Source of the DNA: JBBIOU01 sp037443205
Lineage (GTDB): Bacteria > Bacteroidota > Bacteroidia > Flavobacteriales_D > UBA2798
Direction: 5' to 3'
NCBI GenBank assembly: GCA_037443205.1
Contig: JBBIOU010000008.1
Span: 36,951 to 100,950 of the forward strand
DNA length: 64,000 nt
The notes below the pieces were generated by a model. The model was not told the DNA's origin, made no database searches, and saw only the letters and a list, made by a program, of their open reading frames with translations. A program made the position numbers and the translations under genes. Of the stretch, positions 53,600-61,813 are shown one piece after another. Each line of letters starts with the position of its first letter. Within the stretch, counting starts at the first letter, position 1.

Positions 53600-54326
53600 A
53601 AATTTTATATATTATTCAATTATATTATTACTCATATTTTCATGCAATAAAGAAAAAACTAACTGTTTTAAATCTACCGGCAAAGAGATTAAAATAATTC
53701 GTGAAATAAGCCCATTCAGCAAGTTGAATATTTACGACAAAATAAATGTAGTATTGGTAAACGACAATCGCAATTACTTAGAAATTACAGGCGGTGAAAA
53801 TATATTAGACGGAATTTATACAGAAGTAAATGAAGGAGAGCTAACTATTAAAAATAACAACACCTGTAACTTTTTGCGCTCGTTTAAGAAAAACATTACT
53901 GTTACGGTTCATTTTACTACACTTAATAAAATAGAATATTTTGGAGCCGGAATGATAACCAACACAGATACGTTGGTGTTACCTGAATTAGAAATAGAAA
54001 CACGTCATGCCAGTGGCGATGTAACTTTATTGACCAATATTGATTCTTTGCGCATTATATCACATGTGGGGGTTAGTAATTTTTACCTGAGCGGTAATAC
54101 TAATTACTTTTATGCCTATTCCATAGGTGCATCCATAATCCGGGCAGAAAACCTACAATCAGGGTTTGTACATATCAACAACGGTTCAATGGGCGATTTT
54201 TATGTATATCCAATCAATAAACTACATGTAGAGGTACGCTCGTATGCCAATAATTATTACCGCGGCAGCCCTTCCGAAATCACAGCCATATATAGTGGCA
54301 GCGGTAAAGTTTTACAAATGGATTAA
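53592..54326 (+). CDS. GIN-domain (DUF2807) lipoprotein
   Basis: 244 aa, lipobox IFSC near residue 18. The mature part GKEIKIIREISPFSKLNIYD and repeated short beta strands to LEIETRHASGDVTLL and SGSGKVLQMD match the head-GIN/DUF2807 beta-helix domain common in Bacteroidota. Function is unknown; adhesin-like or envelope-sensing roles are proposed for relatives. It is translationally coupled (8-nt overlap) to the PagL-like gene. Confidence 0.85.
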   Translation: MNKNFIYYSIILLLIFSCNKEKTNCFKSTGKEIKIIREISPFSKLNIYDKINVVLVNDNRNYLEITGGENILDGIYTEVNEGELTIKNNNTCNFLRSFKKNITVTVHFTTLNKIEYFGAGMITNTDTLVLPELEIETRHASGDVTLLTNIDSLRIISHVGVSNFYLSGNTNYFYAYSIGASIIRAENLQSGFVHINNGSMGDFYVYPINKLHVEVRSYANNYYRGSPSEITAIYSGSGKVLQMD

Positions 54327-54373
54327 TTTTAGTTAGAATTTTATATTGCATCCTGTGTTCGAAATTATTTTAT

Positions 54374-54381
54374 TATATTTG
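54374..54381 (+). promoter_or_regulatory. Candidate -7 box of the T9SS cargo gene
   Basis: TATATTTG, exact TAnnTTTG match, 27 nt before the ATG, with a TTG at 54346-54348. Confidence 0.5.
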
Positions 54382-54408
54382 TAATAGTAACTTAAAAATT
54401 AATAACCT

Positions 54409-54978
54409 ATGAAAAAACTGCTACTAAATCTTACTTCCTCTATTTGTTTTGCTCTTTTAGGAGTATATGCATTCTCTCAATGCACTGTTTCAACACCAAC
54501 TATTACTGTAAACGGTAATCAGATTAGTTACACGGCTACAGGTACCGGTGCTACTGCTCCAATTTATGTGTGGAACTTTGGAGACGGATCAAACCCTACT
54601 GCAGGTCAAACAGGCACTTATACCTATGCCGGCCCGGGTACATACAACGTATGTGTTATCTATGCAGATAGTTTAAATCCTTTTGCGTGTGCTGTTCAGC
54701 AATGTACTACCATTAACATTATCGGTACTTTAATTGAAGAACTAAATCCGCAAGCATTTGAAGCATTTCCTAATCCTGCCCATAACGAGCTGTACATCCA
54801 ATCAACTAACAGAATAGAAGCAATAGAAATAATTGACATTACCGGTAAAATCATCTTTAAAGAAGATTATAATGTTAATGTTGTAAGAATAGATCTTTCT
54901 ACGCTGACATCCGGATTTTATTTTACCCGAGTTAGGATAAACGGTACCATTCATACCCAAAAAATTCAAAAACAATAG
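54409..54978 (+). CDS. Secreted PKD-domain protein with T9SS type A sorting tail
   Basis: 189 aa. Signal peptide (SICFALLGVYAFSQ), then one PKD domain with the marker VWNFGDGSNPTA and GTYTYAGPGTYNVCVIY. The C-terminal ~75 residues are a type A sorting domain: AFPNPAHNELYIQS, IEIIDITGKIIF, IDLSTLTSGFYFTRV and a basic end. The protein should cross the outer membrane by the type IX secretion system and be attached to the surface or released. It has its own promoter box and terminator. Confidence 0.93.
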   Translation: MKKLLLNLTSSICFALLGVYAFSQCTVSTPTITVNGNQISYTATGTGATAPIYVWNFGDGSNPTAGQTGTYTYAGPGTYNVCVIYADSLNPFACAVQQCTTINIIGTLIEELNPQAFEAFPNPAHNELYIQSTNRIEAIEIIDITGKIIFKEDYNVNVVRIDLSTLTSGFYFTRVRINGTIHTQKIQKQ

Positions 54979-55004
54979 CAATATTTATAGTTTAATTTTA
55001 AAAT

Positions 55005-55041
55005 AACCCCGTTTACACGCAAATGTATTCGGGGTTTTTTA
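55005..55041 (+). terminator. Rho-independent terminator after the T9SS cargo gene
   Basis: AACCCCG (55005-55011) pairs with CGGGGTT (55030-55036), and the T-run continues to 55040. Confidence 0.8.
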
Positions 55042-55077
55042 TTATTTAATTTGCGTCAAAATATATATCTTAGTCAA

Positions 55078-55467
55078 ATGAAAAAAAACTTAGCAATATT
55101 TTTAATGCTTACACTCATTAATATATCATTTAAAAACATCTTGCCCGATTATATATATACAGATGGAAATAATAATAAATATGAAGTTTATAAAGACAGA
55201 ATAAATTATATACCCGTTACTAAAGAAAATAGCTCAAGCGGAATTTACAGTGGAGGAGAGCCTAAAAATATAACCATTGATAAAAATATCTATAACCAAA
55301 TACAAAAACTCATTAAACAAACCATAAAAGACAAAAAATATCATCTTACAAGCCGTATTATGGGCTGTGGTACTATAAGTAAAAATAATAAAACCATATT
55401 TATCTCAAGGGAAAGCAAAAGCTTAAATAATTTAGAAACATATTTAAAAGAAATATCAAATCATTAG
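55078..55467 (+). CDS. Small exported protein of unknown function
   Basis: 129 aa from the ATG at 55078; the open frame extends to a TTG at 55051, but the ATG starts the signal-like KKNLAIFLMLTLINISF. The mature part is Lys/Asn-rich with YIYTDGNNNKYEVYKD and two glycine-rich turns. There is one cysteine (in MGCGT). No family recognised. It lies 37 nt after the preceding terminator and 129 nt before the E2 gene. Confidence 0.6.
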   Translation: MKKNLAIFLMLTLINISFKNILPDYIYTDGNNNKYEVYKDRINYIPVTKENSSSGIYSGGEPKNITIDKNIYNQIQKLIKQTIKDKKYHLTSRIMGCGTISKNNKTIFISRESKSLNNLETYLKEISNH

Positions 55468-55539
55468 TAAATTCGGTAATATTTTAAGCACACTTTATCA
55501 ATAATAAACACATCGTTAAAAACAAGATGTATATTTTTA

Positions 55540-55569
55540 TTGAAATAATGATAAATAAAGTTATTTTTG
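55540..55569 (+). promoter_or_regulatory. Candidate promoter of the E2 gene
   Basis: TTG (55540-55542), 19 nt, then TATTTTTG (55562-55569): the best full match to the Bacteroidota TTG-N19-TAnnTTTG promoter seen in the window. The ATG follows at 55597. Confidence 0.65.
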
Positions 55570-55596
55570 TAGCTTGTTAAAAATATAACAAACAAA

Positions 55597-56934
55597 ATGG
55601 CACAGGTAGAAGTATTGTTGCCCAAAATGGGAGAAAGTGTTGCAGAAGCAACGATCATTAAATGGTTAAAAAATGAAGGCGATCGTATAGAAGCAGATGA
55701 GCCTATAATTGAAATTGCAACCGATAAGGTTGACTCGGAAGTGCCCGCACCGGCAGCCGGTATACTGCTTAAAAAATCCTGCAAAGAAGGCGATGTAGTA
55801 CAAGTAGGGCAAATAATAGCTGTAATTGGCGATGAAAATAACAACCAAACAACTACACAACCCATAGCAAATAACCCAAACACAGAAACCATTAAAGTTT
55901 CGACAAACGGCAACGGAACAACTATTGCTGCAAAAACTGAATTAATAAGCACGGCTGATTTTCCCAAAAACGGAGGTAGTTCCAGATTTTATTCGCCCCT
56001 GGTAAAAAGCATCGCCAAAACCGAAGGTATAAGCTTTGAAGAATTAGAAACAATTACCGGTACCGGCTTAGGAGGTAGAGTTACCAAAAAAGATATCTTA
56101 GCCTATTTGCCTCACAAAGGTAAAACGCAAACCACACCTATACAGCAAATACATACGGAAAAAACGCCCGTTTCGCAAGAAAGTAAGCCGGCAGTAACAC
56201 ATAAACCTACCGTTTGGATAGGAGCAAATGACGAAATAATAGAAATGGACCGTATGCGTAAACTTATTGCCGAACATATGGTCATGAGTAAGCAAACATC
56301 GCCCCATGTAACCTCATACGTGGAAGTAGATGTTACTAATATGGTGTTGTGGAGAGAAAAAAATAAAAAAACATTTGAAGCCAAACACAAAGAAAAAATA
56401 ACCTTTACACCACTTATTATTGAGGCAATAGTAAAAGCCATTAAAGACTTTCCGATGATTAATATTTCGGTAGATGGCGATAAAATTATTAAACGCAAGG
56501 AAATAAACATAGGTATGGCTACAGCCTTGCCTAGCGGCAACCTGATTGTACCTGTTATCAAAAATGCCGATAGATTAAATTTGCTTGGATTAACTCAGGC
56601 GGTAAACGATTTGGCCAACCGGGCAAGAAACAATCAGTTAAAACCCGAAGAAATTCAAGGAGGAACATACACACTTACCAATGTAGGAACCTTTGGCAAT
56701 GTTATGGGTACACCCATTATCAATCAACCGCAAGTGGCAATTATGGCAGCAGGTGCAATCCGTAAAAAACCAGCGGTAATTGAAACACCACTGGGCGATA
56801 CCATAGGCATCAGGCATCTGATGTTTCTCTCGCATGCCTACGACCATAGAGTGGTAGACGGAGCCCTGGGCGGAAGTTTTGTGCGTAAAGTAGCCGATTA
56901 TCTCGAACAATTTGACCTTAACAGAGAAGTTTAA
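55597..56934 (+). CDS. 2-oxo acid dehydrogenase E2 (dihydrolipoamide acyltransferase)
   Basis: 445 aa. A lipoyl domain (1-80) carries the lipoylated K44 in EIATDKVDSEVPAPAAG. A Pro/Thr-rich linker leads to the E1/E3-binding domain (about 130-172, YSPLVKSIAKTEGISFEELE and RVTKKDILAYL), then the catalytic acyltransferase domain with active-site H417 and D421 in YDHRVVDGALGG. The single lipoyl domain and MGESVAEATI start fit branched-chain or 2-oxoglutarate type E2s; the exact substrate is not certain. The E1 and E3 genes are not adjacent. The TPR/PD40 gene follows after 13 nt. Confidence 0.93.
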   Translation: MAQVEVLLPKMGESVAEATIIKWLKNEGDRIEADEPIIEIATDKVDSEVPAPAAGILLKKSCKEGDVVQVGQIIAVIGDENNNQTTTQPIANNPNTETIKVSTNGNGTTIAAKTELISTADFPKNGGSSRFYSPLVKSIAKTEGISFEELETITGTGLGGRVTKKDILAYLPHKGKTQTTPIQQIHTEKTPVSQESKPAVTHKPTVWIGANDEIIEMDRMRKLIAEHMVMSKQTSPHVTSYVEVDVTNMVLWREKNKKTFEAKHKEKITFTPLIIEAIVKAIKDFPMINISVDGDKIIKRKEINIGMATALPSGNLIVPVIKNADRLNLLGLTQAVNDLANRARNNQLKPEEIQGGTYTLTNVGTFGNVMGTPIINQPQVAIMAAGAIRKKPAVIETPLGDTIGIRHLMFLSHAYDHRVVDGALGGSFVRKVADYLEQFDLNREV

Positions 56935-56947
56935 ACCCCGGAAATAT

Positions 56948-59365
56948 ATGCGTCAACTAAAACTCACATCAAAATTATTTGCGCTGATTGGTATCCTGTT
57001 TTTTACAAACACAATCTTAGCACAGCCTACCGAGGAACAACTAAATAAAGCATCCTTAGAAGAAAAGTTTGATGCAGCTAATGAGTTGATGCAACAAAAG
57101 CAATTTTATTGGGCGCTTATCATTATGAAAAATATATTAAAAGATAACCCCGATAATGCAAATTATAATTATAAAGCGGGTGTGTGTCAGCTTAATCAGG
57201 CACTGGGTAAAAAAAATGCACTCCCTTATTTAGAAAAAGCCATAACTAAAGTCTCTAAAAAATACGATCCTTTTTACTTTGCCGAAGACAAAGCACCCGT
57301 TGAAACCTATTACTATCTGGGTAAAGCATATCATCTGAACTACGAGTTTGATAAAGCGATTGAAATGTATTTAAAGTTTAAACAAAATGCCGGCAGTAAA
57401 AACGAATTGCTGACACAAGCTGATGTAGCTATCAAACAATCGCAAAATGCAAAAGAAGAGGTAGCCAACCCCAGACAAAAAGATTCAAGAATTTTTAATT
57501 TAGGAGCAACTATCAACAGCAAATATGATGATTACAGCCCGGTATTATCACTGGATGAAAACGCACTGTATTTTACCTCCCGCAGATTGCGTAATGATAG
57601 CTCGAATGCATCCTACATCTTTCAAGGTGACGGTAAATTATTTGAAGACATATACGTTTCCTTTCGCGACCGCGAAACCGGTGCCTGGGGTATCCCCGAA
57701 TTAGTACCCATTAGCGCAGTTGACGGCAACGAAGCAACAATAGGAGTATCGGCTGACGGATTAAGACTTTACGTCTACAGAGATGATAAAGGAGATGGTA
57801 ATATTTATTTTACCGAATATCAAGACAGCATCTACACAGAATTAGATGACCTGGGCTCTGATATTAACTCTACCTCATGGGAAACACATGTTACCGTTAC
57901 GGCAGATGGTAATACCCTCTATTTTGTCAGCGACAGACCCGGAGGAATAGGAGGAAGAGACATATACAGATGCAACCGGTTACCCAACGGTAAATGGAGC
58001 AAAGCACTAAATGTGGGACCTCCGGTAAATACCGTATTTGACGAAGATGCACCCTTCATCAGCCCCGGTGGTACTTATCTGTATTTCAGCAGTAACTCAG
58101 AAAAAAGTATGGGAGGCTTTGATATAATGGTGGCAAAAATAAAAGATGACGGCACTTTTGACACCCCCGAAAATATCGGATATCCTATTAACTCGTTGGA
58201 TGACGATGTGTTTTTTATTAGTTCGGCTGACGGACAAAGAGGATATTTCTCTTCATTCAGAGACGATACCTTTGGAGAAAAAGATATTTATGTAGTAGAA
58301 TTTCAAAAAGCTTATGTAGAAAAAATTGCTATCCTTAAAGGATATATACTACCCGCAAAAGGACAAGAATTGCCCCAAGGCATTCAAATATTTGTAACCG
58401 ACCTGACTGAAGGTGCCGAACCACAAGAATACAGACCTCGACCGCAAGATGGCTCCTATGTTTTTACACTTATACCCTGCCATGAATATCTGGTGGATTA
58501 CCAATTAGAGGGATCCAGTTTTCACCAGTATCAGTTTCAGGTTCCTTGCGAATCGGCCTATCAGGTACTGGAAAAAGTTCTTAACCTCGATCCTGTATCT
58601 TTAGATCCGGATAATTTACCCGAAGGAATTGATACACGCTGGCAAATCAGAAAAGGTAATAAACCTTATTCCGGAAGCGATTTAAGCATAGAAATATTGG
58701 ATGAAACCGGTAATGTTTTGGCAAGGGCAGATATTTCGAAAGAGGGCACTTTCATCTTACGTATGCTCGAAAGTATAAATACATATATTTTTACTGTTAA
58801 TACCAAAGACCCTGCAATTTGTGATAAGATTGAAATAGTAATGATTGACGAAAAAAATAAAGTGGTAGGTAAAACTGTCAAAGATGAAAAATGCAAATTC
58901 ATATATAAGAAAGGTAGTAACATAGTTTTAAATAACAATACTACAAACCCTGATAATACAAACAATACGGTTAATAATAACCAAACAGCATCACCGGCAG
59001 AATATCAACGTTTTTATACCTACAACCGGAAAGGTGTTCCCCAAGCAGAGAAAGATTTTAAAAATTTGATAAATGCCGCTGATAAACTTATTAAAGTTAA
59101 TGGTATAGTAAAAGTAGAAATAGAATCAAGTGCATCCAAAGTGCCAACATCAACCTTTAAATCAAACGAAATACTTTCTAAAAGCAGGTTGGATGACGGT
59201 AAAAAAGCATTATTAAAAGCGCTTAAAGCTAAGGGTATTGATATTCGTAAAGTACAATTTATTTCTGAAACATATTTGGTGCTAGGCCCTGATTATAATA
59301 ATGATGCAAAAACAAATATGGAGTTGTACGAAAAGTATCAGTACATTAAAATAAAAGTGTATTGA
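56948..59365 (+). CDS. TPR/PD40/OmpA-like envelope protein (PorE-like)
   Basis: 805 aa from the ATG at 56948, which starts a signal peptide (LFALIGILFFTNTILAQ). Order of parts: TPR-like helices (about 30-170), five PD40 blades (about 185-460, e.g. DYSPVLSLDENALYFTSRRL, GGRDIYRCNRLPNG), beta domains of the carboxypeptidase-regulatory kind, and a C-terminal ~120 residues resembling a diverged OmpA domain (VKVEIESSASKVPTSTFK). TPR-WD40-CRD-OmpA is the layout of PorE, a peptidoglycan-linked factor of type IX secretion. The OmpA part is degenerate here, so a paralogue is also possible. The T9SS cargo gene is 2 kb upstream. Confidence 0.82.
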   Translation: MRQLKLTSKLFALIGILFFTNTILAQPTEEQLNKASLEEKFDAANELMQQKQFYWALIIMKNILKDNPDNANYNYKAGVCQLNQALGKKNALPYLEKAITKVSKKYDPFYFAEDKAPVETYYYLGKAYHLNYEFDKAIEMYLKFKQNAGSKNELLTQADVAIKQSQNAKEEVANPRQKDSRIFNLGATINSKYDDYSPVLSLDENALYFTSRRLRNDSSNASYIFQGDGKLFEDIYVSFRDRETGAWGIPELVPISAVDGNEATIGVSADGLRLYVYRDDKGDGNIYFTEYQDSIYTELDDLGSDINSTSWETHVTVTADGNTLYFVSDRPGGIGGRDIYRCNRLPNGKWSKALNVGPPVNTVFDEDAPFISPGGTYLYFSSNSEKSMGGFDIMVAKIKDDGTFDTPENIGYPINSLDDDVFFISSADGQRGYFSSFRDDTFGEKDIYVVEFQKAYVEKIAILKGYILPAKGQELPQGIQIFVTDLTEGAEPQEYRPRPQDGSYVFTLIPCHEYLVDYQLEGSSFHQYQFQVPCESAYQVLEKVLNLDPVSLDPDNLPEGIDTRWQIRKGNKPYSGSDLSIEILDETGNVLARADISKEGTFILRMLESINTYIFTVNTKDPAICDKIEIVMIDEKNKVVGKTVKDEKCKFIYKKGSNIVLNNNTTNPDNTNNTVNNNQTASPAEYQRFYTYNRKGVPQAEKDFKNLINAADKLIKVNGIVKVEIESSASKVPTSTFKSNEILSKSRLDDGKKALLKALKAKGIDIRKVQFISETYLVLGPDYNNDAKTNMELYEKYQYIKIKVY

Positions 59366-59389
59366 TACACGATAGCTTATAGCTAAACC

Positions 59390-59415
59390 AAAAAAAATAT
59401 TTAAGCTAAATACTT
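59390..59415 (-). terminator. Terminator of tRNA-Arg
   Basis: On the minus strand AAGTATTT (59415-59408) pairs with AAATATTT (59402-59395), including one G-U pair, around a 5-nt loop and followed by T-rich sequence. It begins 3 nt beyond the tRNA 3' end. Confidence 0.5.
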
Positions 59416-59417
59416 AG

Positions 59418-59489
59418 TAGCTCCGAAGGGAATCGAACCCCTACCAAGAGTTCCGGAAACTCTCGTTCTATCCATTAAACTACGGAGCC
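59418..59489 (-). tRNA. tRNA-Arg (anticodon CCG)
   Basis: The minus strand folds as a cloverleaf: acceptor GGCTCCG with CGGAGCT (G1-U72 wobble), a short D arm, anticodon stem AGAGT/ACTCT with loop TTCCGGA (anticodon CCG), T arm AGGGG-TTCGATT-CCCTT and discriminator A73. CCA is not encoded. It is divergent from the initiator tRNA 103 nt away. Confidence 0.93.
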
Positions 59490-59502
59490 TTAAAAATCCC
59501 TG

Positions 59503-59510
59503 CAAAGGTA
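59503..59510 (-). promoter_or_regulatory. -7 box of tRNA-Arg
   Basis: TACCTTTG on the minus strand, exact TAnnTTTG match, 13 nt before the tRNA 5' end. Confidence 0.6.
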
Positions 59511-59573
59511 TAGCTTATTATGTATTCTGTTAAAGTATTTAAAAATAAATTAAGCAGATAACAAAAAACCAAT

Positions 59574-59581
59574 TATATTTG
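59574..59581 (+). promoter_or_regulatory. -7 box of initiator tRNA-Met
   Basis: TATATTTG, exact TAnnTTTG match, 11 nt before the tRNA 5' end. Confidence 0.6.
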
Positions 59582-59592
59582 CAACTCAATAT

Positions 59593-59664
<72 letters not shown>

Positions 59665-59670
59665 CAAATC

Positions 59671-59701
59671 AAGCCACACTATAACAGTTGTGGCTTTTTT
59701 T
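59671..59701 (+). terminator. Rho-independent terminator of initiator tRNA
   Basis: Perfect 8-bp stem AAGCCACA / TGTGGCTT (59671-59678 with 59689-59696), then a run of T to 59701. Confidence 0.88.
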
Positions 59702-59712
59702 AATTACCGAAG

Positions 59713-60000
59713 ATGGAATACGTTGTATATATATTGTATTCAAAGTTAAGGCAACAAAGTTATGTAGGTTATACACAAAACCTGATAAATCGCTTTAAAA
59801 CACATAATGATTATAAAAAGAGTAAATACACATCAAAGTACGATGGATGGGAAGTTATCCATGTAGAGTTTTACGATAGTAAACAACAGGCATTAGAGCG
59901 CGAGAAGTATTATAAACCCAAATTTCTAATGCTGAGTGCTTTGGCAAAGGGGCTAGATTTGGGTTATCCGCCCTCAGGCGCGATCAAGAAAGAAAAGTAA
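59713..60000 (+). CDS. GIY-YIG nuclease-domain protein with repeat-derived tail
   Basis: 95 aa. YVVYILYSKLRQQSYVGYTQ gives the GIY-YIG core, then NRFKTHN and the catalytic-side EREKYYK region. This is the small single-domain type common in Bacteroidota (UPF0213-like), of unknown role. The C-terminal part LDLGYPPSGAIKKEK does not look like the family: its DNA (59956-59980) matches a dispersed repeat at 34329-34353, and the last seven codons lie inside the first copy of the RHS-array repeat. The original 3' end has probably been replaced. It directly follows the initiator tRNA. Confidence 0.85.
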   Translation: MEYVVYILYSKLRQQSYVGYTQNLINRFKTHNDYKKSKYTSKYDGWEVIHVEFYDSKQQALEREKYYKPKFLMLSALAKGLDLGYPPSGAIKKEK

Positions 60001-60363
60001 TTTTATTTACTATTTTTCTGCTAATGTATATATTACCTTACTTTCTTTTGTCTTCGAAACAAAAGAAAGTAACAAAGAAAAGTTCAAGACGCAAATAAGC
60101 TTCAGCGCGCTCTAAAAACTTCTTAACGCAAATGCATTACATCTGCATTTGCTAAAGTTTTTATTCACGCCATGCACACGCCCGCATTTGCGTCAGGCTT
60201 ACGCGCTTTAAAAACCTCTGTGTTACTCTGTGCTCTCTGTGGTTAAAAAATTTTTCCTTAAATTTGGCTAAGCAGTTTAATGACGAGCAAAACATATATA
60301 ACCAATTATTCTCCCTTTGGCGTCCTCCTAAAAAAACGCAATTTTACGAGTGTGGGGTATAGG
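59978..60363 (+). repeat. RHS-cassette repeat, copy 1
   Basis: Collinear without gaps with copy 2 at an offset of 2027 nt. I count two differences in the 302 nt before the ATG. It contains a perfect 14-bp hairpin (TTACTTTCTTTTGT at 60038-60051 with 60059-60072) and a 107-nt nested imperfect palindrome (60088-60194) built from GACGCAAAT, TAAAAACTT and GCAAATGCA with their complements. Three CTCTGTG heptamers follow (60216, 60226, 60235), then a -7 box. The last ~85 nt are the start of the RHS reading frame. Copy 1 lacks the ~190 nt of upstream repeat seen in copies 2 and 3. Confidence 0.9.
60259..60266 (+). promoter_or_regulatory. Candidate -7 box inside repeat copy 1
   Basis: TAAATTTG, exact TAnnTTTG match, 13 nt before the RHS-tip ATG. 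It is conserved in copy 2. No TTG at the -33 position. Confidence 0.5.
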
Positions 60364-61236
60364 TTTGGGTTTCAGGGGCAGGAGAGGGATGATGAAATTG
60401 CTGGAAGTGGAAACTCATATACGGCAGAATATTGGCAATATGATACTAGATTGGGTAGGAGGTGGAACTTAGACCCTAAACCTTATCCATCAATCAGCCA
60501 GTATGCTTGTTTTGCAAATTATCCTATATGGTTTAGTGACCCTTTTGGAGATACTATTAGAATAGCATACACAAATAAGAAAACCGGTGAAGTATCTTTA
60601 TACACTTATGGTTCAGGAGATAAAAGACCAAAGGATAAATTGTTAAGACAAACCGTTAGAACCCTCGATAAAATACAAAGGAAAGGTGCTGACCCAATGG
60701 GGATAATTAACTATTTGTCTAAACACGAAATGGATGTAGTTATTATGCCAGATAGTCGATGGGGCGGTAGAGCTTTAATAGCTGTTGGAGAGCAGCATAG
60801 AATTAATTGGAGTCCAACTTCTGGTTATGTTAGCCCTGATGGTAAAGTTTTTCAGAAACCTGCATTAGGACTTCTACACGAGTTGGCGGAAAGTTATTAT
60901 GTGCTAGCAGACCCTGAAAGAAGAGTTGCATTTTATCCATTTTTATTCAAAATGACCGATGACAGACAATTTAACTGGTCTTCTAACGAGTTTATTAATT
61001 GTTTAAATGAAATAGAAGAATGGCAGAAAAGAGATGCAGGAGACTATGATACTTGGAATGATAAATGGATAATACAAAATGTAGAAACCGAGTTTAACAA
61101 AGCATTTAAAGATACTGACAGAGATACCCATAAAGGATACCATACAAAGACTAGAGGTCCTTTTAGCGAAAAAGCTAGAAAGTATTGGAATCATAAAGAA
61201 AATAAGTCAGGTAAAATAAAAGACTTAGGTAAATAA
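60280..61236 (+). CDS. Orphan RHS tip with C-terminal putative toxin domain (cassette 1)
   Basis: 318 aa. Residues 1-91 are only the end of an RHS core: ITNYSPFGVLL, YRFGFQGQERDDEI and YDTRLGRRWNLDPKP, the motifs that precede the variable C-terminus in RHS/YD polymorphic toxins. No YD repeats, signal peptide or N-terminal carrier are present. The variable part (from about 92) has no close match I can name. It includes LGLLHELAESYY with H200-E-L-A-E204, which recalls zinc metallopeptidase toxins but lacks the second His of HExxH, so enzymatic type is open. A candidate immunity gene starts 14 nt downstream. The ATG lies at the end of the long noncoding repeat, 13 nt after a -7 box. Confidence 0.85.
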   Translation: MTSKTYITNYSPFGVLLKKRNFTSVGYRFGFQGQERDDEIAGSGNSYTAEYWQYDTRLGRRWNLDPKPYPSISQYACFANYPIWFSDPFGDTIRIAYTNKKTGEVSLYTYGSGDKRPKDKLLRQTVRTLDKIQRKGADPMGIINYLSKHEMDVVIMPDSRWGGRALIAVGEQHRINWSPTSGYVSPDGKVFQKPALGLLHELAESYYVLADPERRVAFYPFLFKMTDDRQFNWSSNEFINCLNEIEEWQKRDAGDYDTWNDKWIIQNVETEFNKAFKDTDRDTHKGYHTKTRGPFSEKARKYWNHKENKSGKIKDLGK

Positions 61237-61250
61237 ATAACTGAAAATAA

Positions 61251-61772
61251 ATGCTATACAGGTCATTAACAGTAATAATTGTGTTTATTTCTTTAATAAA
61301 CTCCTTAAATGCGCAGGAAGTTTGTTTTAAGATTGATAGTGTTGAATGTTATCGTATTCCTTGGCAACTAAAGTCTGTCGTGCCTATTCATAAAAACGAA
61401 ATTATTTTAGAAAAAACTCTATCCGTATGGCGGTCAAAAAATATAATAAAAGATAATCAAGCATTGTTTTTTCTTTCTCAAATAAACTTTGCAGATAGTA
61501 CCAAGATTCTTAACAGAAATAAAAATATTGGGGATTTCAATGCAAGAGCTGTTCTTATTATTCATTATAATAACAATTTAAAAGACACTATTGTGTTTAA
61601 TGGTACTGCTTCATACCACTACGGGCGTAATGTGTATTTATCAAATGTAAAGTTTCTTTTGTGGCTTTATGAATACAATCCCTTAATAGACTCAAAAAAC
61701 GATTTTATCAAAGAAGAAGAAGTCGCTAGGTTGAGGGAGGAAAACAACTATATGTTAGAATTGAATAAGTAA
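61251..61772 (+). CDS. Exported small protein, candidate immunity to cassette 1
   Basis: 173 aa with a signal peptide (LTVIIVFISLINSLNAQ). The mature part is mixed beta/alpha, with AVLIIHYNNNLKDTIVF and a charged helical end. No family recognised. Position is the main evidence: 14 nt after an orphan RHS-toxin gene and before the next repeat, as immunity genes are in polymorphic toxin loci. Periplasmic location would suit a toxin that acts in the periplasm or is neutralised on entry. Confidence 0.6.
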   Translation: MLYRSLTVIIVFISLINSLNAQEVCFKIDSVECYRIPWQLKSVVPIHKNEIILEKTLSVWRSKNIIKDNQALFFLSQINFADSTKILNRNKNIGDFNARAVLIIHYNNNLKDTIVFNGTASYHYGRNVYLSNVKFLLWLYEYNPLIDSKNDFIKEEEVARLREENNYMLELNK

Positions 61773-61813
61773 TATCAAGTTCGGGGCTTCTTTTTGCTCT
61801 TTTCCGTCCGTTT

